Shown here in pieces: positions 12,228-23,787 of a stretch of 64,000 nucleotides of DNA. The notes under the pieces are model-generated. The model was not told the DNA's origin. It saw only the letters and a program-made list of their open reading frames with translations, and did no database searches. The stretch covers positions 43,302,868-43,366,867 of the forward strand of contig NC_084591.1 of NCBI RefSeq assembly GCF_033807715.1, read 5' to 3'. This stretch comes from Cololabis saira. Lineage: Eukaryota > Chordata > Actinopteri > Beloniformes > Belonidae. The number at the start of each line of letters is the position of its first letter. Positions within the stretch are counted from its first letter, which is position 1. Position numbers and translations under genes: made by a program.

Positions 12228-12683
12228 CAGCCTGACAGCTGTCAATCACCTGGAGCTGAAAACTCAGATAGTCACAGACTGACTCAGTTCCATCTTTGAT
12301 AGAGCTTAAATACAAAAAACAAACAAACATAACTGGTCTAAAATTACACAATCTATTTAGATAGATATAGACACAGTGGTCTATAACATCATTTCTGAGC
12401 TCTATAACAGAGAATAGACTCGGCGGTCTAGTTGACAACAACACAAACATTCAAATAGGCAGGTGGTCAAGGACCACAACATTCTGATAAAGAAATTATT
12501 TATGAAGGTTACACTGACTCACCAACGGTAGTTGACTCTTCCATAACCCAAAATAATCCAGGTAACGTGGAAAACAGGGTAACATTCAAAACTTTGTACA
12601 TGCTTAGTCCTCTTTTAAAGTTTAGCGCTCGTCTCCTTCATGGCAGCAAACTTGCAGAGTTGGCAAATTGGCTGTAACTGTTA

Positions 12684-12823
12684 AGGTTGAATTATGGTCC
12701 GCGTTACACCAACGCAGCGCCTATGGCGTAGGGTACACGGCGATGCGTATGTACGGTGCACGTCGCCGCATAACCTACGGCGTAGGCTCTGCGTCGATTT
12801 AACGCGGAACCATAATTCAGGCT
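12684..12823. mobile_element. Harbinger-like TTA MITE, copy 3
   Basis: 140-bp near-palindrome with TTA on both sides (12681-12683 and 12824-12826). The inverted paralogous hAT copy at 4444-4460 carries the unoccupied CTGTTACAG site with a single TTA, which confirms the boundaries. Confidence 0.9.
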
Positions 12824-13047
12824 TTACAGTCAATCAGCGTTGGCTCACAGCCCCGATGCGTTCAGGACAGTTGTAAAGTAATAATCAGCCTACACTGGCC
12901 GCACAATGCACATTTTATCGTTATTATAGCCTACAATTTACGATTATAGATGAATGTATCACACAAAACGGGGCCCTATCATTGGGCCCTATGAGCTTGT
13001 GGGCCCCGTGGCGACCGCCCCCTAACCCCCCTCTGGCTCCGCTACTG

Positions 13048-13190
13048 GGCCTCATATACAAAGAGTGCGGCGCACAAAAAACGTGCGTACGCCACTTTCC
13101 AAGCTCACAGTCGGATGTTCAAAAAGTGACATGAAAAATTGCGGTCCCTCACGCACACATCAAGGTTGGCATACGTACATTTCTGAGGTT
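13048..13190. mobile_element. GGGGCCTCAT element, left end resumed
   Basis: GGCCTCATATACAAAGAGTG followed by CGGCGCACAAAAAACGTGCG matches the inverted end at 48221-48290 and the direct end at 46537. The right end of this copy was not located, so the endpoint is approximate. Confidence 0.6.
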
Positions 13191-14327
13191 TTGTCCGTTG
13201 GCGACACTGGTGATGCAGTGAGGTGCAAATTATGAGAAAACATGACATCAACAATAAGTTCACGACCACACGTGAAGGACACGGTAAGTGCTTTACAACC
13301 CCTCCCTCCTCTGGTAATGTAATATCGTATTTGCACTGCATCAACGTCAGTTGAGCAGAAGCTGGAACACAATACAGCGTAATGTTTTTGACTCAACAGT
13401 GCAAACAGCACCTATCCTATCATCTTGTCCTGTAAAAACATCTGTGGACATTCTAAAGCACGGACATATTAAGTTTGTGAATGACCCTAAACTGCCAGGA
13501 CAACTTTGCAAAATGAGAAAAATCACAGAAGTTTACAATGGGAAAAGATGGACGGTTACGTTCTCATCTTGTCTTGCCTTTCTTGGATGACTTTAAAAAG
13601 ACCAGCAAAACTATTATAAACTCTGAGCTGACAGGTCAGTAAAACTGACCAGGAAAACAACTACATCTGTTGTGCTGCTTAAATCAAGTGCACCTACATA
13701 GTGATGTCATATCATACAAACATCAGTTATCAGGGAACTGGTTATCTGTGCTGATCAATATTTGGTCATGAAATAATCTCAGTGTGAACAAATGAAAGCT
13801 AAAGAACACTCTTTACACAGTTTTCTATCTTCTTCGAAACAAAAGGATGTCGCAAAAGAGAATGTAACTGCGGCTTGAAACACACCATTACAAGAGCTAT
13901 GTATGTTACTAATGACAACATAGATTAATATTGGTTAAAGCCTTCTTTTCACTCTGGGTGGTTTTATTTTCTTTTTTTCTCAAGTAAATAATAAATGAGT
14001 GAATGGATGGAAGTCTTGCTATCTAATGCCCTAAAGTTTCCATATAATTGTAGTCGTGTGGTCCCTTCAGAGATGTTTAAGAAGTCATTTGAATAAGAAT
14101 GTAACAGATAAAATCTTTAACTTTCAACATTTGCAATAGGGAGGGGCAATAGATACAATAATTGGCCCAAAAAAAGCAAAATTCATCTTAAAATGATCTT
14201 CTAAGCAAAAAAAAAAAAGCTGCAGCTGTAGATAACATTCATCCTGCATTATTCTTCAGCTCAACTTTAATCCAAACTAAATTGTGGAAACCTGCACATG
14301 TTTTAGGGACATTAGGATAATCCCAAC
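13191..14327. other. Intron, no gene seen
   Basis: The first ~200 bp may still belong to the preceding element. The remainder shows no repeat ends or exon-like sequence. Confidence 0.45.
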
Positions 14328-14330
14328 ATT

Positions 14331-15741
14331 GGCCGGGTTTCCCAGATCCGACCTCTCTTAAGGACTTAAGAGAGGTTCAAAGAAGGTTTCACTTAAGAGA
14401 GAACCCTAAGATACGGGTGTTTCCCAGATGACTTCTTAACACCGTTCTTTAGTTTCGCTCTTTCAGAAGCTCTTTGGAGCAGCTGTCCGGTTCTGAAACC
14501 AAATCAATCGATGCCAGGCAAATCGATCACCGATCACTATCAGCGCATTTTCACACGCAGCACTGCTACCTAACGCACTAATTCACTGCTGCCTGTGCGT
14601 TATAATGAAAAATTAAGATGATAAATATAATTCAATGACCCTTTTTCATCCAAACGGTGCGTTACTCCGTTATTTCTGGCTACAGTGAGGCTTTTTTTCC
14701 CCACACGCAGAGACCGGGAGGAAACGTGGTGGGCGTGTGTGTGCGTTCAAAACATGAGCCAAGAGAAGGCGAGTTTCGCAAATCCCAACGTGGAATTACA
14801 GCAATCCCTGGTTTTTCGCAGGGTTTATGTTCCAAAAAGAACCCGTGATAAGTGAAATTCTTTTTACAATTATAGAGGGCTTCAGATTGCAGAGATCATC
14901 CCCGCCACGCATTCCACTGCTCTTCTGATGCAGCTGCATCCCGACTCTGTAGCGTCTTTTTTTCCTAAAGCCCGCGGTGCAGGTGTGTTTTTTCAAGAGA
15001 AGAAAATAGTTATGGGTCGTTGTCTTCGCTCTTTTTTCTTCTGGGCAAAAAGATTCTTTAATATAAACCGACACCATTGATTATATTTGAGACTGTAATG
15101 AACGATTCATCAAAGGATCACGTTCTTCAGCTGCTGCTTCCCTGTCATCACACATGTAGGTGCTCGGGCTCGGGCTCGGGCAGGTGTCACGGTTGCCTGG
15201 ACAGCCCGGTCCGACAGCACGTCCAGGGGATTGAAATGCTGACGCACCAATGCGTTCATATAAACAGTTCTGCTTTGCGCACGGTTGATTTGCAGCGAGA
15301 ACATGCTGTATAGCAGCCAAATTATCAAATAAATGATATTCATGATGATCGTTTTATTTGTGCGCATAAAGCATATACAGGAACACACTTGTTATTCCTT
15401 ATTTTTCTTTTTTTTCCCCCTTTGCTGTCACCAATGAATGCTAAACAATATAAATCTAAAGTATAAAATAGATCCAAATTTGTGCGGGGTGCATTGTTTT
15501 AATATCTCATTGCTTGGTGTGATATTGATTTGCCTGACACGGCTGGATCTGTGAGTCTTTGTTCACTAAGATGGTTGTAAAGACTGGGTCAGCAGCATCT
15601 TTCATTTCCTTCTTAATGAAAGAGATACTTAAGCTAAGAGCGACTCTGGGAAACGCGATTTTCTTTCACAGGCTCCTTAAGAAGGTTTGAAAGAAGTCTT
15701 TCGCTGTTAAGAACTACTTAACTGATCTGGGAAACCCGGCC
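14331..15741. mobile_element. 1.4-kb element with GGCCGGGTTTCCC terminal inverted repeats
   Basis: The ends GGCCGGGTTTCCCAGATC and GATCTGGGAAACCCGGCC are perfect inverted repeats of 18 bp. ATT flanks both sides (14328-14330 and 15742-15744), a 3-bp duplication that suggests a PIF/Harbinger relative, though TWA is the usual target. Subterminal hairpin CCTCTCTTAAG-GA-CTTAAGAGAGG at 14352-14375. A run of GCTCGG repeats lies near 15161. Short frames inside have no recognised family. Confidence 0.75.
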
Positions 15742-15752
15742 ATTGTCTAGGC

Positions 15753-16153
15753 CAGGGGTCGGCAACCCGCGGCTCCAGAGGCGCATGCGGCTCTTTAGCG
15801 CCGCCCTAGTGGCTCCTGGAGCTTTTTCAAAAATGTTTGACCTTTTTTTTTTTTTTTCCTTTTTTTCTTTTCTTTTTCCTTTTTTTCTTCCTTTTTCAAT
15901 GTCGACTTTTTTCTTGACATTTTGACCTTTTCCTCGACATTTCAACTTTTTCCTCGACATTTCGAATTTTTTCTCAACATTTCGACCTTTTCTCGAAATT
16001 TTGACTTTTTTCTTGACATTTTGACTTTTTTCTCAACATTTCGACTTTTTTCTCTTATACAAGACTTTTCATTTTTTGCGGCTCCAGACATATTTGTTTT
16101 TTGTGTTTTTGGTCCAATATGGCTCTTTCAACATTTTGGGTTGCAGACCCCTG
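15753..16153. mobile_element. hAT-like element (CAGGGGTCGGCAACC ends)
   Basis: Starts CAGGGGTCGGCAACCCGCGG and ends GGGTTGCAGACCCCTG, inverted. The possible 8-bp TSD is degraded (GTCTAGGC versus CTATAGAC, 5 of 8). About 165 bp of its interior are a tandem array. Confidence 0.75.
15895..16060. repeat. ~20-bp tandem array inside the hAT-like element
   Basis: About eight degenerate units of the form GACATTTYGACYTTTTTCTC. Confidence 0.8.
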
Positions 16154-16763
16154 CTATAGACCATTGTTTCCCAGCATTAGGCTGTTGCTGAGGTGAGTTA
16201 GTAATGACTCCTGCTGGGGACCCCCACTGCTTCTCCCCAGGCCCAGACCAGCCCCTCGTCTCTGCCCTGCAGCCAGATGGAGAGTCCTCCTCAGGCGTGA
16301 AGGGTTTAAAGAGCCATGCTTCAGGATTGTTAATGGCACAGGTTCATTCAGATGAGTGTTGCTCAAGGTCTTGGGACTGTCGCTTTCACACCGCACTAAC
16401 AATGAGTTCACAGAGCAGCGGCAGCGCTGAATGGCGGCACACAGATGCAGGGAGGTCTCGTCAGCCGCCGTCGGTGCATGTCACGCACCTGTTCTGCACA
16501 ACTGATGGGGCTAGAAATACCCAAACCCATTTCTATCCATTTAAGTCATTATGACTGAGTTAAGGGAACATACCAATGGCTCTACATGTTTGGTTGGATT
16601 TCAGCAAATCAGAATATAGCCTGAATAAATGTCAAAAATAAAAAAGATTTTTGTATTTCTTTAACAACAAAATACACAAGAATTAATACGTGAAGTTAAT
16701 GCTGTGACCAGGAATTATTTTCTATATTATTATCATTAGTAGTCATTTTCTTTTTTATTTCTC
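16154..16763. other. Intron, no gene seen
   Basis: Frames of 85 and 116 codons on opposite strands overlap here; neither has recognisable motifs and I treat them as chance. Confidence 0.45.
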
Positions 16764-16773
16764 ACAGTAAGAC

Positions 16774-17177
16774 ACACTGCACTCAAAATCTCAACAAGAA
16801 TATTTGTCTTATTTCTAGTTAAAATGTCTCATTTTTAGTAAAAAAAAATCTCATTACACTTAAAACAAGACTCATCACTGGAAAAAAACAACAATTTTCA
16901 CCTGTTTCAAGTAGATTTTCACTTAAAATAAGTAGAAAAATCTGCCAGTGGAACAAGATTGTTTTGCTTGTAATAAGAAGATAAAACTTGTCCCATTGGC
17001 AGATTTTTCTACTTATTTCAAGTGAAAATTTACTTGAAACAGGTGAAAATCGTCAAATAACAAGTTACTTTTCTGGTAATGACTCTTGTTGTAAGTGGAG
17101 ATTTTTTGACAAAAAATGAGACATTTTAACTAAAAATAAGACAAATATTCCTGGTAAGATTTTGAGTTTTTTGCAGT
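16774..17177. mobile_element. CACTGCAAAAAC palindromic element, copy 3
   Basis: Complete ~400-bp inverted repeat; the two arms meet at the centre near 16960-16985 (CTGCCAGTGG / CCATTGGCAG). It is flanked by an exact 10-bp direct repeat, ACAGTAAGAC, at 16764-16773 and 17178-17187. Confidence 0.85.
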
Positions 17178-17415
17178 ACAGTAAGACTGTACATGCCTGG
17201 TTCCCAGCGTGAAGCATGGAGGAGGAGGTGTGATGGTGTGGAGGTGCTTTGATGGTGACACTGTTGGGGATTTAGTGGAAATTGAAGGCATACTGAACCA
17301 GCATGGCTACCACAGCAGCGGCGGCGTGCTATTCCATCCGGTTTGCATTTAGTTGGGCCATCATTTATTTTTCAACAGGACAATGACCCCCAAGCAATGA
17401 TCCTGCATCATCAAA
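17178..17415 (+). pseudogene. Tc1-like transposase relic (catalytic region)
   Basis: One frame reads VMVWRCFDGDTVGDLVEIEG and a second, after a frameshift near 17335, reads GPSFIFQQDNDPQA. These are the Tc1 DDE-domain landmarks (VMVWGCF-SG and QQDNDPKH, which holds the second catalytic Asp). A stop and a frame change make it non-functional. It follows the palindromic element directly. Confidence 0.82.
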
Positions 17416-17986
17416 ATGAGAGCAGGCTCGCTGACAAGGCCATGCCATTTTCAAATCCAGCCACAAGACGAGACGCAAATAACACTGGGTCTGAAAGGGA
17501 CTTATTTGCTTTTATTTGGTCCAAAATTGGTCTCTTGGACGTTATTGATGATTAATGTTAGAGCTATTGGTTTATAATTACCAAGCATCACATATCTCTG
17601 GTTGTTAAGGGATGAGTTGGATGAGATCTGTTTTTTCTATAAATGTAGTCTACTGTATATTGCTATAAACACAAGTCTATACATTCGATCTGTAATTGAC
17701 ATCATTATGACAGGATTTAGCCAAGCATTCTGCTGTTTTTGGAGTTACAGCTGTTTCTTTGGTTTCTTTCTTTTTTCTTTTCCTTTAAATCTGTCAATGT
17801 TGAAAATAAAGGTACAAACAGAAAACTTGCTTAATTACTTTTTTGCATTTTACTTCAGAGACCGTTTGATATACTGCATCAGCACATGAATGGAAAGCTA
17901 GATACGCTGTTTGAGAAACACTTCATCACAGTGGAAAACTACACGCCGATTTCTGCTTTGTCACTGCAACAGAATGGTGTTTATAC
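17416..17986. other. Intron, no feature seen
   Basis: No repeat end recognised; this interval lies next to exon C. Confidence 0.45.
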
Positions 17987-18088
17987 CTGAAATGTGTAAT
18001 CTGGTTCTCCAGCAGATCAATGAGGCGACTCCTGACAGCGTCAAACTGCTCCTTCTCCTCTACAGTCACCGTCCCCATCCCATCAGGT
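17987..18088 (-). CDS. cadps2: CADPS-family exon C ([12 protein letters not shown] block)
   Basis: This 102-bp minus-strand exon has a classic polypyrimidine acceptor (TTTTTTTCTCCCTCTTCAG) and a GTATAA donor. Its first base completes the Arg begun in exon B. It then encodes 33 residues, [20 protein letters not shown] followed by [13 protein letters not shown], and its last two bases begin another Arg. This is the expected continuation of HGNR-PDG in CADPS proteins. Several overlapping plus-strand reading frames cross the exon and are shadows. The flanking intron holds a Tc1 relic upstream in coordinates (17178-17415) and an interspersed repeat from 18465. Confidence 0.93.
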
Positions 18089-18464
18089 CTGAAGAGGGAG
18101 AAAAAAATATCAGGGAAAAAAACCTTTTACTTTTTACAAGGCGTAAAAAGCCTGCTGATGATAAATGCCATTAAATCTCACAAAAAGCCAGATTTTAAAC
18201 CAAAGTGATCAAAAGCAGATTAAATTAATTGCTAATTTGAAAATTCAGTTTGTAAAACCAGGATATTTATCTGTAGTATAGAGATATAGATCAGTAAGAT
18301 TTGTGGCTCCAGTGGCTTTTATGTGAAAAAATGCAGACAGTAAATCGAGTAAAAGAGAGGGAGGAATGACACGAACACAGGCCAGCACGCAAACCTTGGC
18401 TGGCTGCATACTTTACCTTTCAGTTTGTGGTAGACAGTGGACATGGATATGTTATGCTTTTGTA

Positions 18465-19175
18465 GGGCCCGAGCACTGACAGTGCGAAGGCCCTATTGTA
18501 TCTGTAGGAATTTTTATTTTTCTCGTTCTCGTTTTTCTTCCAACGAAATTAGGGCCTTTTTTCCCCCTAAACACGCCCCAAAAGTCACCAAATTTTTCAC
18601 GCAAGCCAGGCCTGGCAAAAAATTTGATATTTAATGGTTTTCATTAATGGGCGTGGCCTAATGGCTCAACAGCGCCCCCTAGAAAACTTTGTGCCTCAAG
18701 CCTCACCATACGGTTTGACGTACATGCACGAAAATCGGTACACACCTGGATCATGTCGCAACCTAAAGAAAAGTCTCCTAGTGCCATGGCCGAAACCAAA
18801 CAGGAAGTCGGCCATTTTGAATTAATCGTGTAATTTTGGTGCAATTTATGCCATTTCTTCTGCCGTTAATGCGGCCCGAACCGTAACGTGCACCCAGGTG
18901 TGTTATACATCAAAATGTGCGTTTCCATCCTGCGACGACGGGCATTACTTTTCTCTTTCAAAAGCGTTACCGTGGCGACGCTAGACGCCAAAAAGCGCAC
19001 CCCCCCTTCATCTGGTTCCATATGTGATAGTTCCTACTTTCTGCCATAACTTTTGAATGGTTTGATATAAAGAGTCGTGGGTGGTGTCATCGGACTCGGT
19101 TTTGAGTTCTTGACCTTTATTGGTGAAAATTGCATGTGCGAGGGCCCGTTCATCGCTGCTTGCAGCTTTAATTTT
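18465..19175. mobile_element. Unclassified interspersed repeat (GGGCCCGAGCACTGAC ... GCTGCTTGCAGC)
   Basis: Begins AGGGCCCGAGCACTGACAGT and ends AGGGCCCGTTCATCGCTGCT followed by TGCAGCTTT. The reverse complement of its last part recurs at 26166-26395, showing it is dispersed. No coding frame or convincing TIR pair beyond the shared GGGCCCG motif. Confidence 0.65.
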
Positions 19176-19199
19176 TATTTTGTCATTTTAATCATTAAC

Positions 19200-19625
19200 A
19201 CAACACCTTCCAAAAAAGTTGGTACAGGCACACTTTAGGACAAGTAAAAGGTGTAAGTAAACAAGCAATCAATTAAATGGCTTTTTCAGATGAGATTTTT
19301 TAACAGATGACGTTAGAAAGTGATGATTTGGTACACTGTGTTTTCTGGATAAAGGACAAAAAGGACAACCCAAACATGCCATGGTAAGGGGTTGTATCAG
19401 TGTCCTTGCAGGAAGTCATTCAAACTTCAGTGGTGGGAGCATTTACATAGAAAAATACAGTGACATTTTAATTTTCAGGGACATTCATGCATTTTACAAC
19501 TTGACAATACAAAAATATAATTCTGCACACTTTACAAATGTATGGATGAGGATGGAGAGGGTAAAGTTACTGGACTGCCCTGCCTGCAGTCCTGGGGTGT
19601 GTTTCCCAACCCCAGGACTCCCAAA
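19200..19625 (+). pseudogene. Tc1/mariner-superfamily transposase relic
   Basis: The frame from about 19390 reads GCISVLAGSHSNFSGGSIY, then HAFYNLTIQKYNSAHFTNVW, then VKLLDCPACSP. The order fits a DDE transposase (GCISV, QQDN-KPHSAH, VLDWPACSPDLSPIENVW), but QQDN and DLSPIEN are degraded. AACACCTTCCAAAAAAGTTG at 19200 is a common leader of such fish repeats. Confidence 0.65.
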
Positions 19626-19644
19626 TACAACCCCTTCAAGCTCT

Positions 19645-19760
19645 ACACCAGAATCAGAATCGTCTTATTTGGCCAGGTTCGAACATTGTCCAACAAGGAT
19701 TTGACTCTGGTTATTTTGCTATTTAGATTTAAAAATATCAAACAGTAAATAAACAAATGT
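19645..19760 (-). mobile_element. LINE 3'-end fragment with (TGATTC)n-type tail
   Basis: CAGAATCAGAATCGTCTTAT followed by TTGGCCAGGTTCGAACA, read on the minus strand, is the familiar 3' end of a fish non-LTR element with an ATTCTG tail. The upstream part (to about 20140) may belong to the same copy but is not recognisable. Confidence 0.5.
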
Positions 19761-20224
19761 GGCACTTTTTGACATATATACAATTAAAGAACTGAACTGA
19801 AGGTGCAGCAGTATGAGGAAGGCTCTGAATAAAATAACATATATACAATTATACAAAAAACTGAGAGGTGCAGCAGAAAGTGAGAGGTGCACTTATTTTG
19901 TGTGGGGACTACTAATTTCTCAATGGCTATTACAAACATCACAAAACAATTATGAAAAATAGAGTAGATGCACTTGACTTCTGAAGAGATACAGGGGGTA
20001 CCATCATACACAAAATAAAGCATAAAGGTATTTAGATGTTGCATGAGTTTATTCTTAAGAGGGCAGTAGAATAAAAAAACCCAAGTGACGAAAGACCTGG
20101 TGGTTGCAGGCATTGAGGTTTGAGTTGACAGTAAAACACACATCTCAAACTAAAAGGAAAAACATATTTTCAGATAAGTGTAAAATCATCTGGAAAAGCG
20201 ATTAGAGCTAATTTAATAATGGAG

Positions 20225-20415
20225 CAGAATGGGGACTTGTGGTACTCCGGTTTCCTCCAACAGTCAAAAAACATGGATGTTTGGTTAATTGATGGTTTTA
20301 AAATTATTCATAAGAGTGAGTGTGGTTGATTATAAACATGTGGCCCTGTGATGGACTGGCACCCTGTCCAGGATCTACTCCTACTATTCACCTGAGCAGA
20401 GTAGGGTTAGATATT
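20225..20415. mobile_element. Fish L2-like repeat fragment
   Basis: CTCCGGTTTCCTCCAACAGT, AAAAACATGGATGTT and GGCCCTGTGATGGACTGGCA are strung in the order seen in a very abundant fish LINE/SINE 3' region. Confidence 0.6.
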
Positions 20416-21599
20416 TAACATGTAATAAATGCTTCAAATAAAATAAAAAACAAGATTTAAAGAGTTAAATCATAACAGCAGGGGCTGGCTATACAGAGTA
20501 TTATGGATGGTTTTGTTTAAGGCACTAAATAAAGACATATAACATTTATTGAACTCTTCCAAGTCCAATTACAGACACAGAAATAAGGAATGATTTGAAA
20601 TCATGTAAACAATGAAGTGGAAGAAGCTACAAAAATCCATGAAAAAGCATGTGATGCCAAAATGTAGAAATCCACTGTGGTTCTTTTTTTTTTTTTTTTT
20701 TTCCAGTTTTGTAAGTCTGACTGGTCAATTTATTTCTCTCGCTCACTCTCTCTCTCGCTCTCTCTCATTTTCTTTTCTAAACAAACGGGTGAGACGACCA
20801 AACCCTCTATCATGACCTCAAACTAAACCAATCAAATACAAAGCCGCTCTGACTCCTCTTTCTCCTCACAACTCATCCAACTGGCAGCAGGAGAGTCGAT
20901 AAAAAGAAGAAAAGGAAAAAAAAATAGCTGAATGCTTCATTAATGTTTTCAAAGCCTTCATTCCCTCTTTGCTTTCATCTGAATAGGCACTCTAGTAAAA
21001 AAGGGAAAAAAATGCAATCAGTACCCAGAGCAACCAGCCTTGACTTTCCGGGCTTTTTCTGTGCAGCTAAAAGAGAAAACAGCCTCTCCAAACGGCCCTC
21101 GCGGTCGCTGGAAGGGAGAAGCGCGGAGGTTGTCTGTTAATGAGTTGTTCTTATAAAAGCCTTCGCTGGTTCAGCCTCTGCTGTTTCTCGAGTACCAACA
21201 ACTCCGCTTAGATTAGCATGTCCTCAGCTCTTCAAAGTTTAAAATAATAGCACGAAGAAAAAGCAGCAGAAAGTCACGAGAATGTGAGAGTGAAGGATAC
21301 TGAACTTTATGTGACTAATAAACAGGGAAAGGATTAACTTCACTGATTTATGTGGAAAAAGAAGTCAATCCTACAAAACAATGATGGCTGAAGGCTAACA
21401 TTAAAAACCAGAAACAAGTTGGGAAAAAAAACTTGTATCAGCGCCCTTCGCAAAGATCATTTACAACGGCAGAGATGCAGCATTAATTTATTTTTGTCTG
21501 GGGCTAGTGTACTAACCTGATATCTCTATTTTCCAGCTATTTAACGGTTATAGTGTATTGTCATTTCCACTCTGCATCAGTTTCAAGTGTTATGTCCTG
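20416..21599. other. Intron with T and CT tracts
   Basis: T18 tract near 20685-20702 and a CT-rich tract at 20737-20766. No gene seen. Confidence 0.5.
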
Positions 21600-21624
21600 T
21601 CATATCTTGTCATGTCTCATTTTT

Positions 21625-21733
21625 ATGTTTTATGCAACTGTGTGGATGTGAACAGGTCACACTTGAAAATGAGTCTTCGGACTCAAGTGTTTTATCTGTA
21701 TAAATAAAGGATAAATAAAATAAAATAAAAATG
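21625..21733 (+). mobile_element. Possible LINE 3' end with (TAAA)n tail
   Basis: GTCTTCGGACTCAAGTG followed by AATAAAGGATAAATAAAATA looks like a non-LTR 3' end ending in a simple tail. The family is not identified. Confidence 0.45.
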
Positions 21734-21879
21734 CCAGAACTGACATTGAGATTTTTAGAGACGCGTATGTTGCTTTCAAGACCACATCTGCTCCATGGAC
21801 ATGCAAAGATAAATACATATAAATAATTCAAAAACAACATCCTGCACATGTTAAAAGGTAGAATTGAGGAAGAACCCGT

Positions 21880-22110
21880 ACTGGAGTAACCTGCAGTTCA
21901 GACGTGTTCCCAACAGAGAACGTATGGGGTGATTTTGAGATGAAATATGCAGAACAACCTTGTCCTCTTACACAAGCATTTCATCTCTTCAGACATTCAA
22001 CCCAAGAACACCCTTTGACTGAGAAGGAATGGCAACATCAGAAAAGTGCTCAAACCTTCATTTACCTTCACCTTTATTTGGCACGTGTTGCAGGCCAGAA
22101 ATGCAAAAAA
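21880..22110 (+). pseudogene. Possible Tc1/mariner transposase C-terminal relic
   Basis: The frame reads CSSDVFPTENVWGDFEMKYA, resembling the CSPDLSPIENVWG motif that holds the last catalytic acidic residue of Tc1-like transposases. It is followed by a 20-nt A tract at 22125-22144. The match is short. Confidence 0.45.
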
Positions 22111-22144
22111 TGGAATTCAGCTGACAAAAAAAAAAAAAAAAAAA

Positions 22145-23236
22145 GCATGAAGTAACATGGTTACAAAATGTTGCATTTTCTGCATTAACCAAACCTTCGG
22201 ATATGTGAAAACCTGAACATTTTTCTTAAAAAAATTTGCTCATTTTGAAAGAACACATCAAATAAAAGCTGGTTGTTTTGTTGAATGACTGTAGGCGGTC
22301 GTCACACATTGTGTGAGAACATCAGCCCCGCTCTTCTGCTTCACTCAACTCAATTCATTCTGGAGTGAGAGCAGGCTTTCTTTACACAACGGCTCTTGTT
22401 AGCACAACTTATAAACCCCCGTTGTTCCCTAAATCTGTCATTTCATTACCGCACCCCTCCTCTCAAACCCCTCATTTACCAAGCGGCCGATCATCTTGGG
22501 GAGAACAGAAAATGGAGTTGTTGGAAGGTGAGGGTGTGTTTGCTCATTCACATGAAAACAAGAAAAGTTTGCTTTCATGTTGAAGGGGCCAGAGGTCTCG
22601 CCACACTCGGAGCGCCCCCCCGATACGCAGACAAATGAGGACATGAGGACTGTGATCAGTGGGAGGTGCTTGATGGAGGGAGAGATGGAGGGATGGCCTT
22701 GGGCAACAAGCCCTCACAGCAAATGCCAGCTGTCCTGTAATCCAAGTTGTTCATCCTCCTCAAAAGATTACTGTGCAGCCTAGGTTGAGATGTCAAAAAA
22801 TAAACCGACTGATCATTTTTGCAGCTTAAGTGTGCAAAAGAGTAGAGATGAACTTTTGGAATGTTTTTGGAAAACAATCTCTTAATTGCTGAGTCTCAAA
22901 ATACTTCAGCTGAGAGAGGAAGGATAAGAGGGTATAAATGAATAATGCTGGGTAATTTTACCAAGACAATTTTATCATAAGACTGAAAGTGTTACTCATG
23001 TGGTTCATGTGGTTTTTGTGTGTAAATAGTCTGATCAACTTTCAAGTGAAAAAGGAGGTACTTTCTTTCTTTTCTACTTGCAAATCAAACAACTTCCAGT
23101 TTTAATTCTAGATATTAGGCCACGTGTTTTTAATCTAAATGCTTGTAAAAATAAAAAGGTTCATTGCTGAGGATGATATTTGGCATTCAAGGGGATTGCT
23201 GTGTTTGTGAATTAAGCAAGAGTTTAAGCTAGAACA
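22145..23236. other. Intron, no gene seen
   Basis: Overlapping frames near 22365-22877 on both strands have no family signature. Confidence 0.45.
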
Positions 23237-23247
23237 GTACTTATTAT

Positions 23248-23787
23248 CACTCACTCATCTCACTCATCGTCCGCCGCTTTTCCGTTCCCGGGTCGCGGGG
23301 GCAGCAGCCTCAGCAGGGATGCCCAGACTTCCTTCACCCCAGAAACTTCCTCCATCTCTTCCTCCATCTCTTCCTCCAGCTCTTCCGGGGGGAGTCCGAG
23401 GCGTTCCCAGGCCAGCCGAGAGACATAGTCTCTCCAGCGTGTCCCGGGTCTTCCCCGGGGGTCTCCTCCCGGTGGGACATGCCTGGAACACCTCCCTAGG
23501 AAGGAGGGACATGCCTGGAACACCTCCCTAGGGAGGAGGGACATGCCTGGAACACCTCCCTAGGGAGGAGGGACATGCCTGGAACACCTCCCTAGGGAGG
23601 AGGGACATGCCTGGAACACCTCCCTAGGGAGGAGGGACATGCCTGGAACACCTCCCTAGGGAGGAGGGACATGCCTGGAACACCTCCCTAGGGAGGAGGG
23701 ACATGCCTGGAACACCTCCCTAGGGAGGCGTCCAGGAGGCATCCGGTACAGATGCCCAAGCCACCTCAGCTGACTCCTCTCAATGTG
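23248..23787 (-). mobile_element. 5'-truncated LINE copy with 11-bp TSD
   Basis: GTACTTATTAT is repeated exactly at 23237-23247 and 23788-23798, bracketing a minus-strand LINE 3' end with a TCAC/TCAT simple tail. The minus strand encodes RGRPGTRWRDYVSRLAWERL, then PPEELEEEMEE and VWASLLRLLPPRPG, a common fish LINE C-terminus. The clade (Rex1/L2-like?) is not certain. An internal 32-bp array has expanded the copy. Confidence 0.8.
23477..23728. repeat. 32-bp minisatellite, ~8 units
   Basis: Units begin at 23477, 23509, 23541, 23573, 23605, 23637, 23669 and 23701. Each holds ACATGCCTGGAACA followed by the 14-bp palindrome CCTCCCTAGGGAGG (first unit AGGAAGG). Units are almost identical, with no unique spacers. 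Confidence 0.95.

Noticed and set aside
17911..18208. Two plus-strand ORFs over exon C
   Set aside because: Antisense shadows of the CADPS exon.
23477..23728. Regular repeats resembling a CRISPR array
   Set aside because: The 32-bp units are head-to-tail with no unique spacers, in eukaryotic LINE sequence. It is a minisatellite.
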